From Pyropia yezoensis (Eukaryota > Rhodophyta > Bangiophyceae > Bangiales > Bangiaceae), in the NCBI GenBank assembly GCA_009829735.1, contig CM020619.1:8360375-8424374 (forward strand): 64,000 bases of DNA, in the 5' to 3' direction. This document shows positions 30,926-43,148 of this stretch, piece after piece (position 1 is the stretch's first letter; the number at the start of each line of letters is the position of its first letter). A program made the translations under genes and the position numbers. The notes under the pieces were generated by a model. It was not told the DNA's origin. It made no database searches and worked only from the letters and a program-made list of their open reading frames with translations.

Positions 30926-31877
30926 ATGGACCCGCGTCACAACCAGCAGCGATATATGCGCAGAGGCAAGCGGCCGATGCGTGACCCCCGCGGCTCGTAT
31001 CCGGATGGGTCGGGCCTGTCCCGGCGGTTCCCCCCCCCCCCTCGCTGCTCTTGCCATTGCCACACCCCACACCCGTGTCCCTGCGTGCTGTCGGCATGCC
31101 CACCAGTAGTCGCGTCAGGAGGAGGACCGCTGTACGACTCTGGGGCGGGCCCGGCGGGGCGGCCTACCGACGGCGGGGACGAGTACGGCTCTGGATCTGT
31201 CGAGGCGGCGTGCGCAGAGCTGCTGCGTGCCGCCGAGGCTGCGTGGACGCGGCCGGTACGCGCGCGCGAGACGGGGGCGGCGGCGGGGCGGCCTGGCGGC
31301 CACCCGCGTGACTCTGGGGCGGGCCCGGCGGGGCGGCCTACCATCGGCGGGGACGAGTACGGCTCTGGGTCTGTGGAGGCGGCGTGCGCAGAGCTGCTGC
31401 GTGCCGCCGAGGCTGCGTGGACGCGGCTGGTACGCGCGCGCGAGACGGGGGCGGCGGCGGGGCGGCCTGGCGGCCACCCGCGTGACTCTGGGGCGGGCCC
31501 GGCGGGGCGGCCTACCAACGGTGACCGCCGTCTGGGCGGCGAGATGGGGGCGGCGGAGCGGCCAGACGGCCACCCGCGTGACACTGGGGCATGGGAGGCA
31601 CGTTCCCTTTACTTTTCTGGGCCGGGTGTTGGGCCCTTGACGTCCCGCGTGTCTCGGACGCAGTTCCCGTCGTCATCCTGGCCTCCCGTCACGCCGCCGT
31701 TGTCACCGTCACCGCCACCGTCGTCACCGTCGCCAGTTTCGTCATCCTCACCGCCGCCGCCGCCGCCACCACCGCAACCACCGCCACCGCCGCCGCCGCC
31801 GCCCCCTCTCCGTCGATCGGCGCGACTGGCACTCCGTCGATCGTCAAGAGCGGTGTCGGCGCCCCCACCGCCGCCCA

Positions 31878-31910
<33 letters not shown>

Positions 31911-32092
31911 GCCAGCTTCCTCGGCCGCAGCCGCCTGTCCATCCGGTACACGTGGTACCGGTTGACAAGGTGGAACCTCCCAAGCTGGAACCTGATATGA
32001 TTCCGCCGCCACCGCCGCGGCCGCCGCCGCCGCCGTCGTCGTCGTCGTCATCTTCGTCGTCGCCTCAGGCGCCTGCTTCTCCCGCAACCTGA
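30926..32092 (+). CDS. Pro-rich protein with 58-residue tandem repeats
   Basis: 388 residues from ATG at 30926 (MDPRHNQQRYMRRGKRP). A short basic start is followed by a Cys/His patch (CSCHCHTPHPCPC). Two full and one partial 58-residue repeats contain an EAACAELLRAAEAAWTR helix. A long poly-Pro/Ser half follows, with RRSARLALRRSSRA in the middle and an acidic-Pro EPPKLEPDMIPP near the end. Poly-Pro of this length usually binds profilin, SH3 or WW partners. The Cys/His patch could bind metal but has no standard spacing. No family recognised. Confidence 0.55.
31136..31550. repeat. 174-bp coding tandem repeat, about 2.3 copies
   Basis: Units begin GACTCTGGGGCGGGCCCGGC at about 31138, 31312 and 31486. 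The length of 58 codons keeps the frame. Confidence 0.9.
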
Positions 32093-32481
32093 CGGCCTAC
32101 GGACGGTCCCCCGTGCCCCGCACCACAGACGGTGTGTGTATTTGGTGCCAGCCTCGCCACGTGACGGTTCCACCTGTCGCTTTTGTTTCTTGGTCATCTC
32201 TCTTTCTGCGTCTTTGTCATGAATCGCCCTGTGGTGTTGTGGCTAGCACGTACGCGTTCTCCAAACAGGGGGTGTGTGTGTGTGACATTATGCTCGTGTG
32301 CCAGGGGGTACCCCCCACTGTGTGAAGCATCTATATAGTAAAGGTGCGCTGTATCCGGCCCCAGGAAAAAAACAGCAACGGACTGTGTGGAACGGTACTA
32401 CAACGGCACCCCCACCACGTGCGGATGGCCGCACTCAGACAGCTCCCCCCTACTGCTGGCATGGTCCGCTCTCACCACTTG

Positions 32482-34119
32482 TCACAGCCACCCCCTGGCA
32501 CTGTGCCCAACCGCCACCGCCACCCAGTGCACCACTGTGACAGGCACGGTCCCGTAAACGGCACCCGCCCCAGCGGCAGCGCTGTAGGTAATGGCCGTGG
32601 TGTCACCACCACCACTGACGCCTCTACCGCCGCCACCACCGCCGTCACCGCCTCTACCGCCGCCTCTACCGCCGCCACCACCGGTCTTGCCGCGGGGGCG
32701 GCCGAGCCGCGCCGGGAGAATAACACACGGCTTACTGTTCTTCTCCGCCGAGCCAAGAGACAGATCATTTTCCAAGTGACTAGCTGTATGGAATGGACCT
32801 TTAGACCCGGTAGCCTGCTTACGACAGGCGCTGCCACTGGGCGATACAGTCTGGGAGCCAACTCTCATTGACTCGGCACACCTCCCCACGTACCGTCGCC
32901 CCACCGGCCCCCCCACTAACTCCGTCTCTCCCCGTCTGCCTGCCACACACGACAGACACGTCGGCGCTGTCCGTGTTGTCCTCAACACCCCCCGCGACAT
33001 GGACGAGAGCGCGCATGTCGGCACGGTTCATGACAATGTTGTCCGCGATCCTCACACGCAGCCCCCCCAGCAGCTTGAGATCGGCTTTGCGTGCCGCACG
33101 AGCGCGGACGACCCCTGGAAAAGCGGCGGGTACATAGTCCCGGCATGGGAGCCACATACGGGCGGCGATAGAGTCCGTTAGCCATCGCTGACGGACAATC
33201 CAAGCTCCGTGAGCGAGGGAGACCAGTAGCCGGGCAGGCCGGCGTGGTCGACGTCCAAGTCCTCGTACAGCACAAGACCCAGACCCGCCCCTCCCTGGCC
33301 AACAGAATTCACCGGGGTCTCGACGACCTCACAGTCACCAATTGTCGCTACAGCCCGCACAGCAGTGGTGTTCAATGCCTCGTCTCCACGGCTCCAAGAC
33401 AAACGGACGACGCCCGGCTCTTGTCGATGGGAACTGGGGGTTGTCCCGAGCGATTCGCGTGCACGGGGGCGGCCCGTGTCATTGGGGGCACCGTCAGGGG
33501 CGGCCCCTGGCCCCCTCACACAGCCTTCGGGCGTCGCGTCATTCGTACCGACTCGTCCGCCGCGACCAGATCCAGCGTGCGCATTGTCACTGCCGCTGTC
33601 ACTGTCGTCACTGTCGCCACTGTCGCCACTGTCGCCACTGCCACTGCCACTGCCACTGTCGCTGCCACAGTTACTGTCGTCGCCCCCCTGTCGTAAACAG
33701 GCGCGTTGGCGGATCTTGAGGGCACACGCCTACCACCGGATACCGCCACACGGCGCACCACCGACGGACCAGCGGCTGTGCCGGGACCCTTGGCTGGATC
33801 CTTGCCATTGGCCCGGTTGCTGTTGCCGCTGCCCTCTGCTACTGCCCGCTGCCCGCTGCCCGGCCGAGCCGCGCGGTGCCTTGCCCTTGCGCCCACCATC
33901 CGAGGCCGCGCCCGACGACGGGCCCGACGACGACGCCTCCCTGCCAGCAAAGCGCCCCCCCCGGGCGGCAGCCTGCCTCTCCGGCCTCCTTCTCTTTCCG
34001 GCCGCCTCTCGTTCGCCCGCCCCTTGTGTAGCTCGTGCCCAATTTTCTCCACCCGTATCGGGCGATCGGTCACGGGTGGAACGAGTAGCCGCACAACCGC
34101 CTCTGTGCTCTGCCCCCAT
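32482..34119 (-). pseudogene. Broken unrecognised gene with Ser-Asp/Gly repeat
   Basis: From ATG at 34119 (MGAEHRGGCAATRSTRD) an Arg/Gln/Ser-rich frame runs to TAG at 33730-33732. The same frame continues open, through a Gly-Ser-Asp repeat (CGSDSGSGSGSGDSGDSGDS), into ordered sequence (VVRLSWSRGDEALNTTAVRA; DCEVVETPVNSV) ending at 33178. One frame over, WLTDSIAARMWLPCRDYVP and LKLLGGLRVRIADNIVMNR follow directly, ending at 32819. A third frame (SQTVSPSGSACRKQATGSKG) runs on to about 32482. The pieces look like one ordered protein cut by one stop and one or two frame changes. I do not recognise it. Confidence 0.4.
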
Positions 34120-34836
34120 CCTGCCGAGGGGACTGTGGTGGGTGGGAGAGGGAGGGTGTGTGGGTGAGACCGCGAGAGTGACGCCGTCAGCGAGGTCAAA
34201 GGTGGTGGCAATGTGAGTCGGGCGGGCAAGAGGGAAGAGAAGAGGGGGTGCCACGTTGCCGGTGCCAGAGACACAGTGACGACGGTACTGGGAACGGGGT
34301 GAAGTTCCGGGGAGGTGCGGTAGGGGTGGTCCGAGCCAACGACCAGCCGGCCACCCCTAAAGGGACTCAGTGCGACTGCGATACGCCACCGCCAACCGAC
34401 AGTGGCAACCGACCGACAGTGTCTCGCGGCTCTCACACTGGTGTAGGGCACCACCACACAATACTGTGACACGCATATTGGTAAACCACCACCCGCCACG
34501 CGGCGGAGCTGGCTAGCCATTGGGTGGGCGTGCACCTGCCCACGCAGAGGTACAGTAGGCGTGTCCTTACCCTCTCCACACGCGCGGTGGGGCTTCGTGC
34601 TCGAGCTGAGAGTGGCTCACAGGCCAATCCATGCACACATCGAGGTGGTCCGGCTCCCTGAGCAGCCGCCCCTGCTCGACCCGGCCCGGTATTTACACTG
34701 GAGTGGCCGTTGGGCCGTGGGGCACGCCCAGCTCGGAGCGCTCGCAACGGTTGAAAATGTACACATCTCATTGGTTGAAAACAGGCGGCAACACACATAG
34801 AAAAAGGGAAAGACCGCGCAAGAGAGACACAGACAA

Positions 34837-36987
34837 ATGGCCACATGCAGGCGCCGCCTCTCCTTGGTGGTGCTTCTACAGGTGGATGCCCCACCAAGCC
34901 TCCCCTCCCCCCCCCCCCCCCCCCCTCCCACTGGGACGCCGCGCCGGTGTCCGGCGTGCTATTTGCGTTCAATGGGGTTCTGGCGGGAGACCGTCTTCAT
35001 GATCACCAAACAAGACCTCCGTGTTACGAGTACCACACGGACAGGTGGCCACCCTGTGGCCGCCCTCCCCCTTGCGCCCCGTCGCCGTGGCTGCGCAGGA
35101 TGTGTCGCCATCCTGCCGCTTCGGGCCTCTGTACAAGTGGACGACGCTCTCCCTGTACCTGGACGCGGCACGGGAGCGGTCATGATCGGAGGGCTTCTCT
35201 CCACCCGACTCGGCGGCTGCTGCCGCCCCAGCGCTCCGACACCTCTTTGCCGGACAACGGCTGGGCGGTAGACGGATCCCCTCCGGCTGTGTGCTCGCCC
35301 GTTCCCGGGAGAGGACTTCCGTTGCCCGTGCCAACCACCACACGGGAAGAGGCCGCGACGGCACCGCCGGGCCCTGTTGGATTCGCACGTGCAGCCGGCC
35401 GGCGGACGGATGTCACTTGACCGGCTGCGCGGAGCCGTACGAGCGGACACGGGGCTACCACAGCAAGTCGACGAGACCCTCCTGTCTCTCGTCGATGCTG
35501 ACGCTGATCCAAGATGGCCCGGGGCCGTCTGGGTCGATATTGACGAGCCGACGCCCTCACTAGCCGTCGACAATGTAACCGTAAGGACAACGCGGCGGTT
35601 TGTCAGGTGCTTTGAAACCTGTTGTGATGACTTTCCTGACGGGGACTGTGAGGAGGCACATCGACGCCGCTCCCAGTTTCAACCGCACAAACGGCCTCTC
35701 CTGATGCGATTTTATCCTTCCCATCGGCCCCTGCTGACGTACGAGTGGCCGGCAGAGGGAGCTCCGCCGGGCCGGGAGGTTGGCAGGCGTCCTCGCGGTG
35801 GTGAGCCTGAGGGAGCTCCTCCGGGCCGGGAGGTTGGCAGGCGTCCTCGCGGTGTTAAGTGGACCACTCCTGCGGTCGTAGATGCCGCCTCGGTGGCGGT
35901 TGCTACGCGGGTCGGGGATTCTCGCCCCTGCGCCACTGAATCGTGCCCCCGCTGCAATGTGGCGCCCCCGTCTGGATCAGGGCCGTGCAAATGTTCAGCC
36001 GGGAGTGCAGGAGGTGGCCACCCGCGCGCTAACAGCGGGACACTGGGTGTTTCCGGCGGCGGCGGACCGGGGGGGCCGGCCGGCGGACAAAGCCAACCTG
36101 GTCGCGTTGGTGGCGGGCCTTCGGGCGGCTTTTGACGCCGCCTGGTGCTCAATTTGTTCTACAAGGAGGACACCATCCAGGTGGGCGACGCCATGTTCCT
36201 CTTCAACAGCTCGAGGTACGCACGGGCCTACTTCGATTGGTCCGACTCGGTGGGGATCGGTGTGGACAGCTGGGCTTGTGCTCGTTATCGCCGGTGGTCC
36301 AACACCACCGTCATGCTGTTTGGGAGCCAACCGATGAGTTTCACGAACATCTCGAACGCGGATGTAAGACTGGATGAGGGCCGTCCGCACGTCATGATTG
36401 TGGAGAAAGGCTACATCTATTGCGCCCTCAGGGGGCCCATGCCGTCGCCGCCAGACGCGGCCTCTCCCGACGAGGACAGGTCGTTGCCGGGGGGGGTGCC
36501 CCAACGGTCTGGGGGCGGTGGCGGCTTAGCGTCTGGCCCTGTGGCGGGCATTGCCGTGGGGGCGGCGCTGGCGGGGGTGGCGGCCGCCGCCGCGGTGACC
36601 TTTGGCTACCGCCGATGGGTGGAAACGCGGAACAGAGGCGGCGACCTAAGCGGCGGCGGTGGCGGCGGCGGCGGAGGCGGCGGCAGCGGCGGCGGCGGCG
36701 GCCATGACGGCGGGGCCGGGGTGCCCTCCCAGCGTGTCCCAGCCAGTACGCCCTCTGGGGCGCCTTGGGCGCTTGTTCAACACCCCACCGCGGCAGGGCT
36801 GGTGGGTCCCCGCGCTGGGCCAGGTGGGATGCCCCCGCCGCCCTACGCCCTCCTCCCGACCGCCGCTGGTCCGGGAGGAGTCCTCGCGGGCACCCCTGGC
36901 CACCCGACTTTTGTGCCAACCGGGCTGGTGTACCACTGGGAGGCGGGGGCGCCGGGCCGATCGGTTGCTGTTCAGGGAGGCAGCTAA
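34837..36987 (+). pseudogene. Probable type I membrane protein gene with frame interruptions
   Basis: ATG at 34837 opens MATCRRRLSLVVLLQ, a plausible signal peptide. The frame stays open to 36135 apart from TAG at 35269-35271, and includes Cys-rich parts (FVRCFETCCDDF; CATESCPRCN). After TGA at 36133 the same frame goes on with LVLNLFYKEDTIQVGDAMF, N-glycosylation sequons (NTT, NIS), a transmembrane segment (GIAVGAALAGVAAAAAV, near 36550-36600) and a Gly/Pro-rich cytoplasmic tail to 36987. Between about 35990 and 36130 the neighbouring frame reads better (VQEVATRALTAGHWVF; ANLVALVAGLRAAFDAA), so two compensating one-base shifts are an alternative to the TGA. A single-pass surface glycoprotein is inferred; no family recognised. 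Confidence 0.45.
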
Positions 36988-37455
36988 CAGGCGCATGCGC
37001 GCCAGCGGCGCGAGGATCGTGCCGCCCCGGCGTTTCCCAGGCCGGAGGGGGGAGGGGGTGACGCAAGCCTGCCGCGGGCGCCGGCCGGCCAGCCGGGCAA
37101 CCGGCGGGTCGAGTCGTCCCCGGGCGACGCCCCCCCATCCACCTTGGGCATCTGGGTGGTGCGGCCGACGGCGGCGCCCTTTGGGCGCCGCGACCCATGT
37201 TGTGGATTGGGGCGGAGCAGGCCCAAGTATTTGGCCTGCCCCACCCTGTCCACGGGGCACGTGGCAGTGGACCGGCGGGGTGGACCAGCAACGGTGGGTG
37301 GTCCGCTGGGGGGTGGGTGTCGGGCGGACGTGGGCGTGGCGGGCAGGTGTTGTGCGGGGGAGCTCCACGAGGGGGGCCCCAGGAGAGTTGCGAGGGGGTG
37401 CCGCAGGGCTAGCTGCCTGGACCGTACGGACGAGGCAGCAACTCCCGCTCCGCCC

Positions 37456-38832
37456 GCCCTACGGAAAATTTCGGGCAGGATAACCAGGCACACACCTGGA
37501 TAACCCGTCTATTCCCTCGTTATCCAGGCAGTTCGATGGAGCTTCACCGAACTGTCCAATGGCGTGCTCTTCAGGATCAACCCGGCTTTATCCGACGGGT
37601 CCAAGAAATCGGTCACGCGGCACATGGCTGGTTCTCCAGGACAGCGGGCTTGCACTCTTCTTTTAGTGGCTGCCATGCTGATCTGGTCACAGAGCCTCAC
37701 GTGGAGAGTGACACCAGGCACACGAGTGAGAGTAGTGAGGCACTTGATCAACTTGCACGGCACCGAGCGGTGGCTGGGCTGTAGGTCTGTGTCGGTGCTG
37801 GGGGGTACTTAAATACAGCTCGTGCTGGAGGGGGGACGTACGCCGAACCTGTCTTCAGGCGCAGGTCGTCGCGCATCTGCATCCTTCGTCGCCTCCGCCT
37901 CGAACACGATCTCCGACACGTACATGATGATAGTGGCATCACCATTTCGCTATGTCTCACACTGCTTGCGATCCGCCCCATGGTATGTTCCTATTTTTTC
38001 CCGCTCGTCGGCCATGCACAATCGCCGTCTCCCTCCCACCCATCCTCTCTCCTTCCTGCGGATCACTCCCCATCCCCGCCCTCACGCTTTTCCCCACTTC
38101 TCTTCTTCGCGCTCACCCTTCTCTTTCTCCGCCTGCCCCCTTCCACTTCCCGTTGGCTTCGTTTGTCTCGAGGGCTGTGATGAGTCAAGCGCACACTCTG
38201 ACGGATGGATCTTGCGTCGGTACTGTTGTTTGTGACCTCATTTACTTGCCTCCTTTTACTGAGTGATGGTTTACCGCGTGACAGTGGTTTGCACTTCCCC
38301 CCGGCATTGCCGTTGATGACGTGACCATGTGTTCGTTTTGCCGCGCGCCATCTCGACATTGATTTTTTCTTCCCCCGTGTTTTGCCGTTGATCACATGAT
38401 CATGTGTCGTTTCCCCTCGCTCCAACTCTACATCGGTTTGTTCTTCCCCCCCGCTTTGCCGTTTTTGACGTGACCATGTGTTGTTTCCCCCCGTTTTCTT
38501 CTGTACTGTTGGTGATGGACGTCTTCGCACAGGACGAGCGCACGGATCTGTCTTGGCATTCCCCGACCGGCGGGCGATCTATTTGGCAGTCTTGAGTGCA
38601 ACTTATAAACAAATTTGTTTCAAACTCAAACACCATTGGATCGCGTGACAGCTCCCGGGCATTGACAGGCCGCCTCTCGAGACACCGATGCCTGGATATC
38701 CAGGCAGATCGGGCTGGATATCCAGTCATGTCGATCGCTGAGGAGCAATGTCAGCCTATCAAAGTCCAGCCGATCCAGGGCCAGGATAACCAGCCACTAC
38801 CGGGATAACCCGCCCATAATTTCCCGTAGGGC
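37456..38832. mobile_element. Non-autonomous element with inverted terminal repeats
   Basis: The left end GCCCTACGGAAAATTTCGGG and the right end, read on the other strand, GCCCTACGGGAAATTATGGG, match at about 17 of 20 positions. Inside both ends lie repeated short blocks in both orientations (CCTGGATAA, TTATCCAGG, CTGGATATCCAG, GGGATAACCC), as in transposase-binding subterminal repeats. The interior (about 1.4 kb in all) is AT-richer than its surroundings and has no transposase. No clear target-site duplication is seen, because the flanks are simple GC-rich sequence. Confidence 0.6.
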
Positions 38833-38849
38833 CGGGGCGGGGAGGGGGG

Positions 38850-40657
38850 CGCCGCGATGTGGGAGGCGCACGGTGCACTGCCTGCTGAGGGCGGGCGCTC
38901 CCTGAAGGGTTGCTTAAGTGTGAGACACGTGGCGGTAGCCTTGGAGTCCTAAGAAAGGCGAACGATTTGCGTTGACCACGGTTCCTCTCGCAACGGTCAA
39001 GGAGAGGCGCGCGGTGCACGCGGCACGCACGCAGGTGGGCAGCTGGCCCACCTTCCCCCACGTTCCACAACAACACAGGTGTGGGTGTGGTAAGTAGAGA
39101 GAGAGGTGTTAGGATCGGGTGTGCTAAAAGGGCAGTACGAAACGGCCGCGGGCGTTTGTAGCTGGTGAATGGGCATGGACGGGTGTGAGACAGCATAGTA
39201 TCTTTGTCTTTTGTGCTTGGCCATGACAATGGGCGCGGGCGCCTCTCACGGGTCCGGCAAGACAGAAAACGAGCGGCTCCGCCCAGGCGCCCCACTGCAG
39301 CAGTGGGGCGACGGCCGTGGGCGCGGAGCGCGATGCTGCGCGCACGCGGGGCGCTCACGCCGCCGCCGCCGCCGCCGCCGCCACCGCGACAGCGGCGGCG
39401 GCGGTGGCAGACGTCCAGGGGGCGGCGGCAACTTGCCTTTGAACGCCGCGGCCCCCCCCCCCCCCCCCAGCAGGCACCCGCGCGCGCATGCCCACCGCCG
39501 CCACGTCGGCGGCGTCGGCTCCCCACACTCCCCCCTCCCCCCCCGCCCCCACCACCTCGACCACCGTCACCCCGCTTGGGTAGGCGCTGCCGCACACCGC
39601 ATTCACTGTGCCGCCGCCGGCGGTGCCGCCGGGGGAGAGCAGCAGCAGCCCGCCGCCGCCGCCGCCGCCGTCTCGCCATCCTCCCCCGCTCCCCGGTCGC
39701 CGCCGCGGTCGTCACCGCCGCCACCCCCAAGGGCGGGTGCGGCCGTCGGGCAGGGCCGCCCACTGCAGGCGGGTGACCCCCCCCGGGCACACCCCCAGTG
39801 GCGGCCCGTTGCGGTCGACGTGGCCCGAGGCGGTGGCAAGGTCCGGCCGCGGCGAGGCGCCGCCGCTACCGCCGCCGCCACTGGCCGCGGGGGGGGCGGG
39901 GATGGACGCAGGGGTGCACCGTCGCAACGGCCTCGCCGTCGGTGCCTGCCCGCCGCGCAGACGCCCGCCGGCGGGGTGGCGGCGGGGGAGGAGGTCTGCG
40001 GCGGCCGCTACGACGGCCAGCACCTCCAGAAGGCCACCCTGCGGCGCCCCGTCAGCGGCGGCGTAAGGCGTGGGCGCGCCCCCCCGCTGTAACCGGGGCA
40101 CATGCGTCCGCGGGCCGCACTGCCGACGTGCCCGTCCAGTCGCAGGATGGGGGCGCGGGCGGCGGCCCGCCGGCGGCGGCGGGCCCGCCCAGGGCGGGCG
40201 TGGAGAAGGGCTGGGGGGTGGCCCGGCCGTTGGTCACCACCAGCGACAGGGGCTCGCCCACAACTGCGTGGAGGACGGGGGCCCGCCACGCGGTCGGGCG
40301 TGGCGGCCGGGGAGGGGCGGGGACGGGAGCGCCGGGGCCGGGGCCGCCAGGAGCGGCGGTCAGCCAAAAGACGGCCCTGCCGGGAAAGGCGGTGCGGGTG
40401 GATGGCGGGAGAGAGCCCCCCTGGGGGCACTGTCATTGACCTTCAGGTGGGGGGAGGCACGCGTCATTGCGAAGCGACGCGTAGTCCCAGTCGTCGGGCG
40501 ACGCGGCCAGGTAGTAGGTGCGGGGGGTGATGGCGTGGGCGAGGGGGGGGCGCACGCGGGGGGTGGGGGGGGGGGCACGGCGGGAGCACCCCTGCCGTTG
40601 GGGACCCGGCCGCGCCGCTGCCACCGCCGCCCCCTCTGCTTCCGTAGCCGCTGCCGC

Positions 40658-40688
<31 letters not shown>

Positions 40689-41490
40689 GCCGGCACGGGC
40701 GGCGGGCCGCGCGCACCGCCCCCCCGCCGGCGCAACGGGGACGGACGCGGCCGGGGCGGCCGGCCGACGCGGTCCCTGCGTGGCGCCCTCCCCCGTCGGG
40801 AGCGGCGTGGCGGGGTGGCCCCGCAGCTGCGGCCCGTGCGGCACCTGTGCGCACTCGACATCGGGTGTTGAACGACAGCGGGTCGCCCACGATACCAAGG
40901 TGGCCAATGGTCAGCCAACCCCCGATATCGGAAGTAAAACATTTGCAGATAGGGCCGAGGCGGCGGCGCGGGGACGCCTCGCCACCGCCGCCGCCCCTCC
41001 CCGGACGCACCACCCCCACCCCCACCCCCACCCCCACCGTCGAGGGGTGTGCCGGCGCGGCCACCGCGGCCGGCGGCGCGACCGTGGTGCCACCGCCCCG
41101 CTCGGGCGTGCCCGGGCCCGCCGCGGGCGGCGTCCTCCCCCAAGCGCCAGCGCTGGCGCCAGAGCCCCCCCCCCCCCCCCCCAGCACATCCACCCTGCTC
41201 ACGCCGCATCCACCATCCGCCCTCCCCCCCTATCCCCCCACGACGCATTCACCGCGCCAGGCAGATCCATCCCTCCCCCCTCGACGCGTCCACCCGCACA
41301 CGCCGTGGCGCACGTGGCGCCACCCCGCACGGGCACATCCGCCCCCCGCGCCCCCACAGCACCCCGACCGCCATACCATAGAGCGGCCGTCGCCCCTGTT
41401 TCCCGTTGCCTTGCCGCCCTTCTGCCAGAAAGTTCTCCCCAAAGGCGCCTGCGGTGGTACCGCCGCTGACTCCAAGACGCCGGAAGACTT
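38850..41490 (-). other. Extremely GC-rich region, probable minus-strand coding pieces
   Basis: Contains (CGC)n/(GCC)n and C runs. Isolated minus-strand segments have normal protein character: CFTSDIGGWLTIGHLGIVG near 40890-40950, TYYLAASPDDWDYASLRND near 40440-40520, and AVVGEPLSLVVTNGRATPQP near 40200-40270. They lie in different frames with poly-Ala/Arg/Gly between them. They may be parts of a membrane or secreted protein gene like its neighbour at 41500-42784, but I cannot define it. Confidence 0.3.
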
Positions 41491-41499
41491 GGCGAGCCA

Positions 41500-42784
41500 T
41501 CAGCGCTCGTTGGTGCCAGTCGCCCAAGCCTGGGCGGACAACTCCGCGGCGGGGGTGGCGCAGCTGTGCGCTCTCCGTTGAGTGGACCGCTCGTCATCTT
41601 GGACAACCGCTTCCTTCTCCCACTCTCCGCCACTGTCCTCCCCGCCGGCTGCCTCTGTCTCCGCCGAGTCTCTCCTTCGCCGCTCCACCCGCGCCCTGAT
41701 AATGGGGGCAGCGAACCCAGCCACGACCATCAGCAGGTATCCGATGACGGAGCCCGCGGCGATCGACACCAGCAGCCGCGGGTGGTAGCCTGTAAGGGCC
41801 ACGACGTATGTGGTCTCGGCCCGCAGCAGCAGCTGACCAGACAGATCTCGATCGAGCGCTGCCGACGAGCGAGCTGCCTCGGTGGTCAGGTTCAACTCAA
41901 CGGCCACCGAGTCGCGAACGGCGGCGGCGCGCCACGAGGCACCGCTCATCTCCTGCCACGACAAGTAGACGATGCCAGACAGAGAGACGAGGCCGGCCGC
42001 GCAGAGCAGACCGAAAATGATGCCAGTTCGGCGGCTCCAGCGGCGAACCTCGAGGGTCGTGGCTATCACCGCCAGTGCTTCGGGGAGGATGACAATGATG
42101 GCAAGCGTCGCGGGCGTCGAGCGGCCCCAGCGCGGAGCGTGTAATGGCGAGGAATTCCCCGCGGTCAATATGGAGGATGGCCTGCGCGGCGGCGCCGCGC
42201 GACGCGCGGAGCCCCCGGAGCACCGGTGCCGTCCCCACTGGCTCGATGGGGGGGTCCACCCCAAATACCCCGACATTGTAGGATTGGGCAAGCTGATACA
42301 GCTCATCCGTGATGCCGCCAAAGTCCTGCTCGGGTGTGCCCATCGCGTACAGGCGGGAGAAGAGCAGGAGGTTCACCCGGCGCGGCGGCAATGCTAACAG
42401 GCACGTGGAAAAGTTTCGGGCAAGTGCGCGCTCGTCTGCCGAGTCGGGGTTGATGTCCCGTCGGCCTACGCCCGCAAGCCACGCCGGCCGCACCGCCTGC
42501 GTCGAGTCGTTGAGGCTCGAGCAGCGCGGCCACGCAATGGGCGGGTTGTCTCTGGGGTCCACGTCCCAACGGAAGCCGAGCCGGCGCGGGCTCATTACCG
42601 TGGACGGCACCGCCGCCCCGTTCACTGCCCCACGCCGCGCCGGAGCAGCGTCGGCCAACAGTGAGGACCGCCGGTCTGCGTCGAAGTCTTCATCCAAGGA
42701 GCTTCCTGGCAGCACCCTAATACAAAACCGGTCGGGGTCTGTGATGAAAGACCTCGCAGGCGGCTGGCACATCACACATGCCAT
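41500..42784 (-). pseudogene. Multi-pass membrane protein gene with one frame change
   Basis: ATG at 42784 (MACVMCQPPARSF) starts a frame with ordinary composition (NFSTCLLALPPRRVNLLLFS; DELYQLAQSYNVGVFGVDPP) that loses sense near 42110. The frame one base over then carries hydrophobic segments (ATLAIIVILPEALAVIATTL; TGIIFGLLCAAGLVSLSGIV), a loop with an NLT sequon, and a further transmembrane segment (LLVSIAAGSVIGYLLMVVAG), ending at 41500 after an acidic tail. Together this is a large N-terminal domain followed by about three membrane spans. A one-base error or small intron near 42110 would explain the change. No family recognised. Confidence 0.45.
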
Positions 42785-42789
42785 GGACT

Positions 42790-43148
42790 GTACCCCCTTC
42801 GTATGATTGTTTATTTGACGGTTATAGCACCCACCTGGTGGGCGGCGCTGTACTTGTTTTCTTTGGCGGAGAAACTAAAGACTTGTGGCGCGGACGGTTC
42901 GACAGTCCGTTCCAGCGGGAAAATCTCAGATCGCCCTGAGCCGGCGGCGCTTGCGCAAGCAGCGCCGAGGGGGGATGGGCGTTGCCCCACAGCCACAGGC
43001 TTGGGCACCGAGGGTCCTGCCGTCGCCGCTGCGGCTCCACACTGCAGCGGGTCCGCACGCGTCTTCCCCCCGCCCGACGCCATGAGAGACGACGCCGCCG
43101 CGTCTTCCTCCTTGGCCACCGGGTCCGGCAAGTCCGCTGTTTTTCCGC
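42790..43148. other. Short intergenic region
   Basis: Separates the minus-strand membrane-protein gene from the DIRS element. An open plus-strand frame (MRDDAAASSSLATGSGKSAV, from about 43081) could be the N-terminus of the DIRS gag. No terminal repeat was recognised. Confidence 0.4.

Noticed and set aside
33690-33745. 56-nt intron hiding the TAG at 33730
   Set aside because: GTATCC...GACAG has splice-like ends, but removing it puts the downstream sequence out of frame.
39200-41580. Large plus-strand ORFs of 290-500 residues
   Set aside because: Made of Arg/Pro/Gly runs in extremely GC-rich DNA where stops are rare; all frames are open and none has ordered sequence on this strand.
1-43000. 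Giant-virus genome fragment
   Set aside because: Low-complexity GC-rich proteins and an F-box-like ORF recall some amoeba viruses, but the intron, H3, chain of retrotransposons and minisatellites fit a nuclear genome better.
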